Below, piece after piece: positions 11,154 to 21,802 of a DNA stretch of 64,000 nucleotides. The stretch comes from Adiantum capillus-veneris. Lineage: Eukaryota > Streptophyta > Polypodiopsida > Polypodiales > Pteridaceae. Location: positions 3,852,501 through 3,916,500 of the forward strand of contig CM043954.1 of NCBI GenBank assembly GCA_014529385.2. The letters are read 5' to 3'. The notes below the pieces were generated by a model. The model was given only the letters and a program-made list of their open reading frames with translations, made no database searches and was not told the origin of the DNA. The translations under genes and the position numbers were made by a program. Position 1 is the first letter of the stretch, and the number at the start of each line of letters is the position of its first letter.

Positions 11154-11597
11154 TGTCACGTGCACATCTAACCCTATGTGCATGTGGATAAGCTACTTCA
11201 TGACAAGGGTTCAGTTAGCCTAACTTAGAAAGTGTTCTGACACTTTTGTGAGTCTGTTCGCAGACCGTGCATGCCTAGGCACTTAGAGTAGATGCATATT
11301 CTCTGGTTGCACACAGCATGATTATCAGCATTACCATCAGAATCTATCAGGAGCATTTTCCAGTGCACAGAACTTATTTTAGCCATTTTTCACTTATTAT
11401 TTTTAAGTGACTTTTGTCGGGAACTGGGTAGGGCAAATGAGCCAAGCCAATATAAAAGAAAACTTAGCGCTAGTGAAATCTGGCAGAAGAGGAAAGAGAG
11501 CACAGGCACCAAGTGTAGCAGGCCCTCTGGAGAACTTCTCAACAAGAACCACTCCCTTGAACCCTAGCGTTTTCAGCCCTTGAAGCGCTAGCATTTC
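11154..11597 (+). repeat. 3' LTR of element B, truncated
   Basis: After the purine tract AAAAAGGAGG (11141-11150) the LTR starts TGTCACGTGC at 11154. A TATA-like TATAAAAG lies near 11452, as expected between U3 and R. The right edge is uncertain: by about 11598 the sequence is chromodomain of element D on the minus strand. The start TGTCACGTGCACAT equals that of D's LTR, supporting a family relation. Confidence 0.65.
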
Positions 11598-12553
11598 CTC
11601 GTCTACCCACGCCGCTTCATGTGTCCCTCGATCCTTAAATTTGAGGAAATGTTGCTTCGCTTCCTTCTTATTGCCAAATTGAAATGGAAGCATTCGACTT
11701 GGTGACTTCGACTGGAACAATGATCTCCGATGGTTCTTCTTTTGGATTGCTCCTTGGAAGTCCACCCTTGTGGCGGCAACTCGATAGGTCCACTTTGGAA
11801 ACTCGTTGTGCCTCCTGTGGACGCTCCAAAGGAACGGCCGTGTGAGGTCTCGACTTCCAGAATTTGACCATCCTTGACTTGAGTGCCCTGGTTTTGGCTT
11901 CTCTTTATTTGATGGAAAAAAAAATTACCTACATGTTCCTCGTCATGCAATTGGTCAAAGACAATGTCCATAGGTCGATGGGAAGGATGTGTAGGGGAAT
12001 AATGGGAAACACCGAATTGACCTTAACAAAACCGTCACTATACCTGTCAGGAATACCCAAAGTTCCTTGATGTGAGATTGACATAGATGACCGCCACTTG
12101 GGCTCCTCGACATAGCTCTCTGTTTGCCTGGATATGAGAGATGAGAGGGAGAGAGGGAATACCACTCTCGCCTCGAATGAGGACAGGCTGCGACACATTA
12201 TCTTTGACGAGAAACGTGAGCTTCTCCCAATCGATAATGGGTTTGAACATGCGAAACCACTTAATGCCCAAAATGATATCACATCCTGCAAGTTAAGAGA
12301 CTACAAAACGACGAGTAAATTGGGTTTGTTGAATGATCAACTTGACATCATCACATTCTTGAAAAATCGAAGCGTCCATGCATTCAGAGAACCCCTGCAC
12401 CAAAAGGGTGGGGATGGGAGAAGTCTGAAGACGTGCACGTTTCACAAGAGATTCACTTATGACATCTTGTGAACTTCCAAAATCAAACAACACAATGACC
12501 CTTTGACTATTAACATGTCCATAACATTTTATAAGTTCATCATCTTCAAACAT
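11598..12553 (-). pseudogene. protease region and chromodomain tail of element D
   Basis: Near 12480 the frame reads IVLFDFGSSQDVISESL. This is the gypsy aspartic-protease site with the catalytic Asp kept but the following Ser changed to Phe. After a break, DIILGIKWFRMFKPIIDW (near 12250) is the usual distal protease motif that precedes the reverse transcriptase. In place of the polymerase a Gln/His-rich stretch follows and then, near 11650, FLKFKDRGTHEAAWVDEE, the end of a chromodomain. The protease would cut Gag-Pol; here it cannot be made whole. Confidence 0.65.
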
Positions 12554-12574
12554 CCCCTCCTACTTAACTTCTTG

Positions 12575-13683
12575 CTACCAACTCATAGCATTCACTTGAG
12601 AGGTAGCATCAGAAGTTGACGCAGTAAAGGTTTTCTTGTTAGATTCTTTCTTAAGACATTCCCTTTTCATGTGACCTACTACACGACAATAAAAACACCT
12701 ATGTTCCTTTGCATACAATGCTTGTTCTTCCTCACTTAACTGACCACCTAAAACTCCTTGGGCAATCTTTTCATCAGATGTGAGTTGAGGTTTATCAGAT
12801 TTTCCTCTACCCTTATCCTTAAGAGTTATCGCCCTTAGATTGAAATCAAGATGGAGAATTAGATCGAGAAGAAGAACTAAGAGGGTTCTTTTTATGGCTA
12901 CCCTTCCCAACAAAATCCTTGTCCTTTTCCTTAGACAAGTCTTGAGAGGAAGAATTACAATTATTGAGACCGTCTTAAGCTTACCCTTGTTGTGCTTCAT
13001 CTCTTGGAGTTGAGCCAAGTGTATCGCTTCTTGCAATGTCTTTGGATCACCGGCCTCCACATCCAACTTGATCGAGTGGTCCAATCCAAAGAGAAGCTCC
13101 TCCGGTTTCCGCAATTGCCCACCTAGCTGTGTGACACGGTTAGCATACGACATCATCGGTTTACCTTGTTGAGACAAAGCCCGAAAATCCTCTATCAAAC
13201 GCTTCAAGTACTATGGAGGGAGGAAGCGAGTCTTGAGATCCTCCGCGAACTCCTCTTAACTAAGCTCGAGAAGGAAACAAGGTAGGACTCGGCATGGGCA
13301 GCCGTATGGGCCATCTCTTGCTTCTCCATCCATTCATCCTTCCAAGTGATGGCATCACCCGTGAGAAGCATGGAAGCCAAGAGAACCTTGTTATTGTCAA
13401 ACTTTCTAACAACCGCAAAATAGGATGTAAATTCATGCAACCGCGAGTAAATGACAATAGCATCCATCTTACCGTCATACTTACTAAATGTGATCTTCTC
13501 AGGAATTGGATCATTGGTTGTCCGTGTAGCGATGGTTGCCTCCGCGATGGTCTTGGCAAGCTTTTCATAATCGGGGTCCGAAGATGGGGGATCGGGTCGC
13601 ACCGCCAAGGTGGTGATGAGATCACCACCTTGCTTGCCTTCTTGATTGGTGGAGATATCCATACCGCTGCGAGTCTTGACCAT
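12575..13683 (-). pseudogene. gag of element D
   Basis: Starts MVKTRSGMDISTNQEGKQ at 13683. The frame is open for 159 codons and covers the first half of the capsid-like domain (PEKITFSKYDGKMDAI, LLTGDAITWKDEW). It breaks near 13210-13260 (two stops) and continues as a 210-codon frame: LIEDFRALSQQGKPMMSYA, KPEELLFGLDHSIKLDV, LQEAIHLAQLQEM. The zinc knuckle CFYCRVVGHMKREC near 12680 keeps all C-C-H-C ligands and would bind RNA. Only a few lesions separate it from an open gag, so this is the best-preserved part of D. Confidence 0.8.
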
Positions 13684-13963
13684 GCAAGGATTTCTCTTCT
13701 TGGTGCAAGGAAGGTCGCAGACTAATCTTCGGGAGACTATCTAGCCCCTCGTCGGCACACCGCGCATGCAACACCCGGTATACAATTGGTTGCTATTTTC
13801 CGACCCTCAACTTTCAAGGCGCACGACACTACGCGCAATGGCAAGCCTGCTGTTCCAAGAGTGGGAGGAGTATACATGGAAGGGCTGCCAACACAACCAA
13901 AAACACAAGAGAGAAAAAAAAAAAACTTTTTGGGGATCAACGGATTAGTGCAAAATCTTCAAA

Positions 13964-13976
13964 GCTCTGATAGCAA
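13964..13976 (-). other. primer-binding site of element D
   Basis: The minus strand reads TTGCTATCAGAGC right after the LTR end TGACA. It matches the initiator-Met tRNA site (TGGTATCAGAGC) except near the start. It sets the LTR/internal border of D. Confidence 0.65.
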
Positions 13977-14573
13977 TGTCAGGTGCAGCAGAATTGAAAT
14001 GGTGAAGATCTAGTTTTACACTTCCACAAAATCCTTTCCTTCTTTCCTCGCTTTAGTGAATACTTTGTGCTTCAATGAATGTTCCTTTTATGTTCCCCTG
14101 AAGAGAGGGTTTGAGAGAATGCAAAAGAGATGTGTAGAGGGGAAGAGAGAGAGAGAAGAAGAGAGCGACACCCGATGGGGTCCCAACCAACCCTCTCAAG
14201 GGCCCCCCACACCGTTACCGATGTGGTATTTGCTTTAGATTGCGTAAATGGAATGTATACACAATGCAATACCTCAATGCAGACTACTGATTTGACAGTG
14301 ACAAATCACCGCGGTAACTCCTCAGGAAGAGGCACCTCCGAGGCTGATTTTATGCACCTTGAATCCTTCTCGATGTAGGAATTGCGGATGACCACCACGG
14401 GCTGATTTGCACTTCCGATGTGAGAAGCATGATGGGCTGAAAGTGCAGATCTCGACGAGGCCAATGATGGACAGCAATGGAGCACTCGATGCCAGCGAGG
14501 GAATGGCTGAGAGGAGGCACGATGGGCTACCGAAGTACCGGACACGTGACACACATAGCCATGTGCACGTGAC
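13977..14573 (-). repeat. 5' LTR of element D (left arm of palindrome)
   Basis: On the minus strand it runs TGTCACGTGCACATGG ... CTGCACCTGACA, a complete TG...CA LTR of 597 bases ending at the primer site. The body aligns with the neighbouring 14574-15134 in inverted orientation. Confidence 0.75.
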
Positions 14574-14952
14574 ACCTCACTGCATCGAGTGCTCACATCA
14601 CTGCCCATCAATTGATCCATCACCAGCTACATTTTCAGCCCTGATTCCAACGACAAATTTGCGCATTTTTAGGTGCGAGATCTGCATTTTTGCAACCAGC
14701 CTTCAACCCTTCACTCCTCTCACATCAGGAGTGTAAATCAGCCCCAAATCTACCTCTTGATGGCCATCAACAGTCCCACATCTAGACAGATCCAAAGGTG
14801 CATCAAATTAGCCTCGGAGGTGCTTCATCTTGAAGAGTTACCACAACGACATTCCCCATTCAAGTCAGTAGAGTTTGCACTTGAAGTATTGCATGTGTGG
14901 ACATTCCATTTACGCAATCAAAAGCAAATACCACATCGGCAACAGTGTGGGG

Positions 14953-15013
<61 letters not shown>

Positions 15014-15134
15014 AAGGAAATAAAAGGAACCATCATACATGCTAAGTTGCAGTCATTAACGCAAGGAAAGAAGTAAAGATTTGTGGAAGTATAAAACCTA
15101 GATCTTCACCACTTCGATTCCGTTGCACCTAACA
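14574..15134 (+). repeat. second D-family LTR, inverted (right arm of palindrome)
   Basis: In plus orientation this follows the LTR of D from about its 55th base to the end TTGCACCTAACA. Examples are GCATCGAGTGCTC, GCGAGATCTGCA, the ACATTCCATTTACGCAATC stretch and GTATAAAACCTAGATCTTCA. A (CT)n tract sits at about 14957-15011 where the left arm has a short GA run. Its own internal region is gone: a copia LTR starts two bases later. Confidence 0.75.
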
Positions 15135-15135
15135 T

Positions 15136-15600
15136 TGTTGGTAGCTCCACCCGGATACCGGGCAAGGGGGTGCCCAAGAGGCTTGGTGTTACCATAGTGT
15201 GGTAGAGATGTGTGTGCACACACTTAGAACCACTGAGGCACATTTTTTCTCACTAGGAGGTTTTCTTTTCTCGCTTGTATATAAGCCCAGCACTCTAGGG
15301 CAAGCCTTATCTTTGTACTAGCATACTCAATAATACTACTTCCTATATTGTGTGCTCTTCAACTTCTCCTTCATCTTCTCCATCTTCGCGTGCATTCTTG
15401 CAACCGTGTTTCCAACAATTGGTATCTGAGCGGGCTTCAACACCTTGGGGAGCATCACCAGCACCCTCTTCAATTAAGGTGATTTTAAATGAGTGTTTGC
15501 ACGGAGAAATTTGATTCAAGCTCATTTCGACCTCCGTTTCCACTACTAGAAGTATTGCATCGTCCTATTGTACAATTGCCCGACAATGTAGATTTTACAT
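15136..15600 (+). mobile_element. copia LTR plus leader fragment
   Basis: The LTR is 15136-15417 (282 bp), TGTTGG...CCAACA, with TATATAAG at 15278-15285. It is followed by a primer site (TTGGTATCTGAGC, 15419-15431) and about 170 bases of leader. LTR and leader both align with copia element E: GCATTTTTTC, TAGGAGGTTTTC, and CTCCGTTTCCACTAC in the leader. Coding sequence is absent; the match stops near 15600. It begins two bases from the end of the D-family LTR arm. Confidence 0.8.
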
Positions 15601-16207
15601 AATAGGCACTTTGTAGTCTTTTATGGGTTGTACAATATAGCACAAGTTGGTCTTGTGCAGTTTATCCCGTACGCAAGCAACTTTTGAATCAAGTGTAGTA
15701 ACCAATCAAGGCTAACAACAATGATGTTGTGTCACTCACACGTCATAAGTCAATCCTAATTAATCTTTCCACAATACCTCTAGTAGAAAATGTGTAAATA
15801 GAAAACCAAAACATGTATGACAACTACAAAGTATTGTACCAAACTAGTCTCGTAACATCCTTCCAGCTCACATTGCGTGTGTCGATGCTTAGGTATAAAT
15901 TTTCATCTTACACCTACTCCAATGACCCAAACTAGACGATGAACCAAGAACTCTTCGATCAATTCTGTGGCCACACTCCTCTCATATGTACCACAAGGAG
16001 AAAGCGTCACCTGCCTTCACCCTACGCTATGCTCTACACATCGAGCAGCGTATCATACAGTATGACGTATTTCCAAAATCCAGGAGTGTTGCCAAGTGAG
16101 ATGTAAAGTCTACATATGCAAAGAATGACTACGGGAAGAGCCCCTGGATGCAGATTTTTAAAATGCACACACAGCAGCATCTGCAACATTGCACGAGAAA
16201 GGCAAAC
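15601..16207. other. no recognisable gene
   Basis: Low-GC sequence on both sides of 16000. I looked on the minus strand for a third exon of the glycosyltransferase fragment to the right and found none. No LTR, tRNA or further exon is recognised. Confidence 0.5.
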
Positions 16208-16739
16208 CTGAATACCATTCTTGAGTAGTTTAGCCTCAAGGTTCTGAGATATCATATGTTTTTCTGTGTCCTTCTGATTTGTGACCCATTTCACGTCTCC
16301 TCCAGCTCTCTTTAGAAGCACTGCAAGCTCCATTAAAAGAAGTGGCCCCCCTACAAACAATACAGTTCTTTAAGGGAATAAGACTACAACACGGTTCAAG
16401 TAAGCAACTGAATTCCACCGTCTCTCATTTGTGCATGCATCAACCCGATTTAAACCACATTAGTGAAGGGAAGCATCTGCGAAGATCTAAGAGAAAATGA
16501 GAGGAGGCACCTGACAGGGACAGCTCATGAGACACCAGAACAACAGTCTTCCCTCGTATGAGCTCCAGACCGTTGGGTTGCGAATGATCTTCTTCTTGCG
16601 AGTGTGTGAGGAGAGGAGGCGGGGAGGCACAGGGAGTGAAGGATCGAGAGATGCAGGCAGAAAGAGCTGCGAGCGAGAGGCAGAGAAAGGCGATGAGTGC
16701 AAGGTGATGATGGCGGGAGAGGAGGGAGGGCTTGGCCAT
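16208..16739 (-). pseudogene. glycosyltransferase (GT4-like) gene fragment, exons 1-2
   Basis: Exon 1 (16739-16511) encodes a basic start, a hydrophobic anchor (LALIAFLCLSLAALSACI) and, after a variable stem, GKTVVLVSHELSLSG. A GT...AG intron of 160 bases (16510-16351; donor TCAG/GTGCCT, acceptor TTTGTAG/GGG) joins in phase to exon 2 (16350-16208), which reads GPLLLMELAVLLKRAGGDVK and WVTNQKDTEK. Together these match the N-terminal signature (VSHELSLSGGPLLLMELA) of a family of plant single-pass membrane glycosyltransferases, as I recall it. Exon 2 ends in phase 0 at CAG/GTTTGC, but no later exons exist to the left, where a copia fragment ends at 15600. An in-frame ATG further upstream (16799) is also possible. 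About 124 residues remain, so probably a truncated gene copy. Confidence 0.65.
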
Positions 16740-16799
16740 GGGGGGCTTGGGTGAGCTACTCACCCCAGATTCCTGCTTAGACTGACCCCGCTGGTGCAT

Positions 16800-17824
16800 C
16801 TCAAGCTTTCACTCACGGCATGCTCTTCTATAAAAGTTCGAAACTCTCCCCGTAAGTTCGTACGAAACTCCATGGTCTGTCTATTCCCACCGTAGGGGGG
16901 CAAGATGGTAAGTACTAAGTGCAGTGTTTGGGGAAAGTCTTTTCCATGTTTCCTTTCCCCTGAAGCTGAAACCGGAAGCACTAGATAAAATTTTCCACAT
17001 TTCTGAATTACTTTTTTGGGTTTTTTTTAATGTCCAACTCTCTTGCGCGTCCAACTCTCTTGCGCGAGTTACTTTTATGGGATTGCATCCTCTCACCTAC
17101 ACCTCGTGTTTGTGGAGATTGAACCATAGTAGGTGTGCTGATAAGCCCCCACCTTACCCCTTTGGACTATTTCCTTGTATTTTATATCGGTTGTTTCTCT
17201 AGTTTCAAACCGGCTAATCTGGATTTTGAAATGGTTCTAAGCTAAGTTGTGGCAAACCTTTCCGAACACTCATGGTAAGAATTCAACAAGTAATGAAGTC
17301 AGGAGGCCTACCTCACAAAGAAAGTATAGAGAATTGCATCAGAAACAACAATGCAAAATCAAAGGTTTGATGTCTAATAGCTTGTATGACTAAGGAACTT
17401 TAAGAAAAAAAAGATAAAAATCATGAGGCAAGTTATATGATATTGCAGAAAAAAAAGACACAATGCAAATACCTATGTGTGCAATTCACATCACAATATT
17501 TAATACTTACATGCCTATGAAGAAGTATAAGGTATTTGGATCTCATTTTGTGGCAGATGGATAATTAATGACTTCTACATATGCAATGTGCATTTGGAGT
17601 CTGACATTGCAATGCTTGGATTAAAGTGAACTTATAAGTCTTGAAATTTCCCACACATTGCCCTAATATTTGTAGAACTGCATTGTATACGCTATTTAAA
17701 AGACAAACACAAACAAATAAGGTAGCCATATTTATAAAGTGAACTTAAGACAGGCTAGATGATTGGAAGCGTGCTTTTTGTGGCGCTTTGGGAAAAACAA
17801 AATCATACAACTTCAATGCAACAT
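16800..17824. other. intergenic, AT-rich
   Basis: No gene recognised. A 17-base unit (GTCCAACTCTCTTGCGC) is repeated in tandem at about 17033-17067. On the minus strand TTTTATAGA near 16830, about 90 bases upstream of the glycosyltransferase ATG, could be a TATA element, but it is weak. The last five bases (AACAT, 17820-17824) are the left target duplication of element H. Confidence 0.5.
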
Positions 17825-18015
17825 TGTTGGGGTTAAGGCCTATGTGCCTTGACTGGTCGCTCAAGTCATGGGCGTCCGTCCACTGTTACCCTATACTTAT
17901 AGTGAGTATATTGTATAGGGGGAGCTGCCACTTCACAGTCTCCCCACCCACATCGTGTGTGTGTCTCCTTCCCTCTCTCTCACTCTCCATCTGTGGTGCT
18001 CCCCAATCCCCTTCA
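17825..18015 (+). repeat. 5' LTR of element H
   Basis: 191 bases, TGTTGGGGTT to CCCCTTCA, immediately followed by A and the primer site. It has a pyrimidine-rich (CT)n section near the end. Confidence 0.9.
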
Positions 18016-18030
18016 ATTGGTATCAGAGCT

Positions 18031-19658
18031 ATGGTGACCGCGGAGAGCACGACGGCTTTGAGAGCTTCGAGGCGATAGCTCGCTCTCTCTCGACGGTGGA
18101 GAGATTAAGAAAGCTTGGAAGCTTTGTGAGAATGCAATGGGAGCTTGTGAGCTCAGTTGAGAGTGATGTATGCTCTTGTGGAAGCTCAGAAAGGAGTGTG
18201 GAAGATTGTGTGTAAGTGAAGGTGCTGTCCTAAAACTATGTGCGCAGCAGCACTGTTTTCAGATTCGTTTTTCTCCTTGTAGAATGCAGATCTGAGAATT
18301 CTGTCTCATTAGCCCATCCGTTTCGATGTGGTCTACAACTTTACAGAAGAAACTTTTTGCAAATTCCTCACCATTTTGTTGATATTCAGCTCAGACTGAC
18401 TATATACAAAAATTCCAGATTTTCTGTTGTCGCATTGTGTACGAGTTTGATGCACTTTTGGAAGCACGGGAGATGCTTGAAGTTGAGTGCATAAATTATG
18501 AGCTGAAGATGCAATTGTAGCTTGTGTTAAGCTTGTGGTTTGAGGGTTTTTTGGTAGACTTGGGCAACGAAGTACGGAGGCGTTTACACACCACCGAAGT
18601 GGTCTCTTGAGAGACACAGTTTTTTGGAGCACACAGGTGGAGCTTCTTTCACTGGTTTTCACAGGATACTTTGGCAATGATTTTGTGCTTGGATTCATGG
18701 TCTTTGCGGATGGTTTGCATATGGTTATGGCGCATGGTTGATGCCCATTATACATGCATTTTGGCGAGCACTTTCAAGTGCTGGTGAGCTCTCTTGAGAG
18801 CATTGTTTTCGCATTGATCAAGTTTCCGGATTGCAAATCTTTTGGCGCTTGCTTATGCGCAGTCACTCCGTTGATGTACGTTGAGTGCGGATTGCCATTG
18901 TATGTGAAAATCTGGAGCCATTTTGGCATTTCTACTCATTGGCATTGAGTAGTGTTATGGTTTATGGTAGAGATTGTACTTGAGTTTTTTGCTCAGTTTT
19001 CAGGGGAAATTCTGTCGGATTTTTCCCAGATTCTCGCCATAGTTTGTGATCGAGTGTTTACTTTCACTTTGACAGGTTTTGTCAGTTTGGACACAGTTTT
19101 GTGTTTTTGTATCCACTCTCGCAAGAGTGAGGAGTTGTGTATCTTTCTTTGCTTAAGACAGTGGTTTGCTCTCAGGTGGGAGAGTCTTGTGATCTCGAGC
19201 ATTGTTTGCCATAGTTTTGCAGAGCTTATGCATGTATGTTGAGTGTAGTTTGATGCGCATTGATTGCTCATTGTATTGAGCTTGCAGGACAATGGTTATT
19301 TTGTGTTGATAGCCATTGTGCGTAGAAACTCTGGCGAAATTTTCCCATGAGTTTTATGCGTATCATTTATGCGATCTAGGTAGAGATTGCGGGTTGTACT
19401 CAGCATTTGCGTGCGGTGTTCTCTGCAGGTGGGAGATTTGTGCGTGTGTATGCATCAATACCACACAATGTGGGCTTGGTGATTATCTCATAGATTGCAG
19501 TGTGATACTAGAGCAGGCGAGGCTTGTATTGACATTGCGGGAGCTCTATTTTGGAGTGTGTCTCACAGGTTTTACATTGTGTTTCTGGCCATATTTATAG
19601 ACAGTTTCCAGGTGTTGTTGGTGAGGTGGTTTTGCTATCTAGCTTGCTACTTGTGCTC
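18031..19658 (+). other. long leader of element H
   Basis: About 1.6 kb between the primer site and the likely gag ATG. Open frames here are short and match nothing I recognise. It is unusually long compared with the 191-bp LTR and the 3.76-kb element, and may hold packaging signals or captured sequence. Confidence 0.5.
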
Positions 19659-20705
19659 ATGGCAGAGACAGGTGATCGATCAGATTGTGACCTCTCACAG
19701 ATGCGCGTGTTTGATGGGTCAGACTTTGCAGCATGGAGAGAGTGTATGCTTGATGCATTGACACAGCGAGGGTTGCATCGACCATTGAGTGGTGATGAAG
19801 GTAGACCTTCAAACATGTCTGACAATCAGTGGCAGGAGCTAGAGGAGATGGCACTATCTACACTCTCTTTGCACCTTGCGGGATCTATATATGCTCTTGT
19901 TATGTATGAGACTACTTCGAGAGCACTTTGGCGCAGATTACATGATATGTATGATAGATCTGAGTCATCAAGGACTCGTGTGAGACATGTACATTCACGG
20001 GTACGCCGACAGGTGATATGTTGGTATTGTGGTCATTTTGGAAACGTTAGACGGCGTTGTTTTCGTCGTATGCAACATCGTAGGAGACATGGCAGTCTCA
20101 GAGATGTATGTAGTGATGCCATGGACTCAGTTGCTTTGACAGTTGAGGCAGATGTAGTGTCGGAGTATACTAGTGACAGGGATGTCACTTTTACCTCGAG
20201 CTATGCACAAGATGCTATACATGTGGATAGTGCACTTCCTTCGCAGTGGTTGCTAGACGCAGATGCTATGTTTCATGTCACGCCGCATAGTGAATGGTTT
20301 TGTAGCTATTCTAGCGGGATGCTTGGCAGTGTACGTTTGACCGATGGATCGGTGCATGTGATAGCAGGTGCAGGAGATGTGAGACTGTCATTACCGAGTG
20401 GTGCATCTTACTTGTTACGACATGTGCGCTATGTACCAGATTTGACAGTGAGTTTGATCTCGATTGGTCAGCTTAGAGATTGTGGATGTCAGATTTCGCT
20501 ACGAGAGCGAGATTTTGTGATGCATTTGGGTTCGCTAGTGATTGCGAGAGGTGCCAGGAGTGGTACAGTTTACCCATTGCATGTGGATCACGGGAGAGAC
20601 GGTGTTGTCTCTGTGATCACGCAGCCAGGTAGAGAGCGAGAGAGCAGGCACTCTCTCTTTTGCTTATGGGTTGCAGGATGCTTTGCATGGAGTGCAGAGC
20701 AGTGA
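19659..20705 (+). CDS. Gag-protease of element H
   Basis: An open frame of 384 codons from 19551; the likely start is the ATG at residue 37 (MAETGDRSD), where copia-type Gag begins. Gag: FDGSDFAAWRECMLDAL, LALSTLSLHL-like core (MALSTLSLHLAGSIYA) and RALWRRLHDMYDRS, the retrotransposon gag polypeptide pattern, then an apparently shortened linker. Zinc knuckle: CWYCGHFGNVRRRC, with Asn where His is expected. Protease: QWLLDADAMFHVTPHSEWF, where the usual D-S-G is D-A-D; the flanking LRHVRYVPDLTVSLISIGQL is typical of copia proteases. It ends in a low-complexity Arg/Ser stretch. The frame is intact, but the protease triad and the knuckle are altered, so particle formation is more likely retained than cleavage. 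Confidence 0.7.
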   Translation: MAETGDRSDCDLSQMRVFDGSDFAAWRECMLDALTQRGLHRPLSGDEGRPSNMSDNQWQELEEMALSTLSLHLAGSIYALVMYETTSRALWRRLHDMYDRSESSRTRVRHVHSRVRRQVICWYCGHFGNVRRRCFRRMQHRRRHGSLRDVCSDAMDSVALTVEADVVSEYTSDRDVTFTSSYAQDAIHVDSALPSQWLLDADAMFHVTPHSEWFCSYSSGMLGSVRLTDGSVHVIAGAGDVRLSLPSGASYLLRHVRYVPDLTVSLISIGQLRDCGCQISLRERDFVMHLGSLVIARGARSGTVYPLHVDHGRDGVVSVITQPGRERESRHSLFCLWVAGCFAWSAEQ

Positions 20706-21255
20706 CTTTGTTGTGCAGGTTGCGTCTAAGGATGCACAGGTAGAGCGGGACAGCTCTAGTGAGTCACAACAGGATGAGTCATCAGAGGTGATGACAGAGA
20801 TGACTCACATGGATGCTGAGATGTCGGCTATTGTGGAGTCATTTCTTGATATGCTTATGCCAGAGTTTGATGCAAATTCAGGACAGATGGATACTCTTGG
20901 TACACATGTGATATGTGGTGGGCACGAGGAGTCACTCCAGAGCTCGGAGTCAGAGTGCCATGGTCTCTATGATAGGGAAAAGGATTGCCATGAGTTGAGT
21001 TCTGAGTTGGAGGTGGCAGAGGTTGCCAGGGTTGCATCAACGTTCGGTGTCCTCATATACGAGATGCTGATCTCGAGGCCCGACATAGCAGCTGCAGTGG
21101 GAGCATTTGCAGCAGGGTTGATTAGTTGTTCGATGACTGATCTCGACATAGAGCATAGGGGAGGTTTGCAGGTATTGGACCGATACTTGCAGGAGTGTAT
21201 GAGCTCTTGTAGACTCTTTGCAGAGCTTGGAGCTAGCTCTGTGTGGCTTCCGTAG
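20671..21255 (+). pseudogene. reverse transcriptase C-terminal remnant of element H
   Basis: A 194-codon frame, one base shifted from and overlapping the gag-protease frame by 35 bases. The first 120 residues are acidic, rich in Glu, Ser and Asp, and unrecognised. Residues about 130-175 read GVLIYEMLISRPDIAAAVGA, the conserved segment at the end of a copia reverse transcriptase just before RNase H. No polymerase YVDD box, integrase or RNase H is present. It may be translated by frameshifting or not at all; it looks like the scar of a large internal deletion. Confidence 0.65.
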
Positions 21256-21396
21256 CGGGATGTTTGTCTATCAGTAGAGCCGGATGCACTAGCTCATCGA
21301 GAGTTAGTGGACATAGGTTGAGAGAATCTCTCACCTTCTATTGGTTGTACAGTAGTAGATCTTGCTTAAAGGCACATTGGCCTTTAAGTGGGAGGT

Positions 21397-21587
21397 TGTT
21401 AGGGTTAAGGCCTATGTGCCTTGATCGGTTGCCCAGGTCATGGGCGCCCACCCACTGTTACCCTATACTTATAGTGAGGATACTGTATAGGGGGAGCTGC
21501 CACTTCATAGTCTCCCCACCCACATCGTGTGTGTGTCTCCTTCTCTCTCTCTCACTCTCCATCTGTGGTGCTCCCCGATCCCCTTCA
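21397..21587 (+). repeat. 3' LTR of element H
   Basis: 191 bases, TGTTAGGGTT to CCCCTTCA, preceded by the purine tract and followed by the AACAT target copy. Confidence 0.9.
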
Positions 21588-21592
21588 AACAT

Positions 21593-21766
21593 GTCAAGAA
21601 ATGTTAAGCTCATAGGTTTAAAACAATCAATGACATCAACACACTTAAATACAATAAACATTGACTTAATGAACTACTTGAGCATGCATTCTTCAACACC
21701 ATTTACAACCATCGTAAAAGTGTCAAAGTCAACGATGTGCAAGCATAGTGCTAAGAGAGAATGCAC

Positions 21767-21802
<36 letters not shown>

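Larger units (their letters stand above)
11598..14573 (-). mobile_element. gypsy element D, internally deleted
   Basis: On the minus strand: 5' LTR (13977-14573), primer site (13964-13976), about 280 bases of leader, gag, protease, then directly a chromodomain-type tail that breaks off at 11598 beside the LTR of B. Reverse transcriptase, RNase H and integrase core are missing between about 12000 and 11970, and no 3' LTR is seen. The tail KDRGTHEAAWVDEE matches B. It could be a deletion derivative or a nonautonomous Gag-carrying form; stops in gag and the truncated end favour decay. Confidence 0.75.
17825..21587 (+). mobile_element. short copia element H, structurally complete, nonautonomous
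   Basis: LTRs of equal length (191 bp; 17825-18015 and 21397-21587) share TGTT...CCCCTTCA ends and differ at about 14 positions by eye. The 5-bp flanks are identical: AACAT at 17820-17824 and 21588-21592. A perfect initiator-Met primer site (TTGGTATCAGAGC, 18017-18029) and a purine tract (AAGTGGGAGG, 21386-21395) complete the cis signals. Coding capacity is limited to a gag-protease frame and a remnant of the reverse transcriptase end; integrase and the polymerase core are missing. Such an element could move only with enzymes from a relative. Confidence 0.9.

Noticed and set aside
11403-11765. 120-codon minus-strand frame as one gene
   Set aside because: Only its first part is the chromodomain tail of D; the rest reads antisense through the LTR of B.
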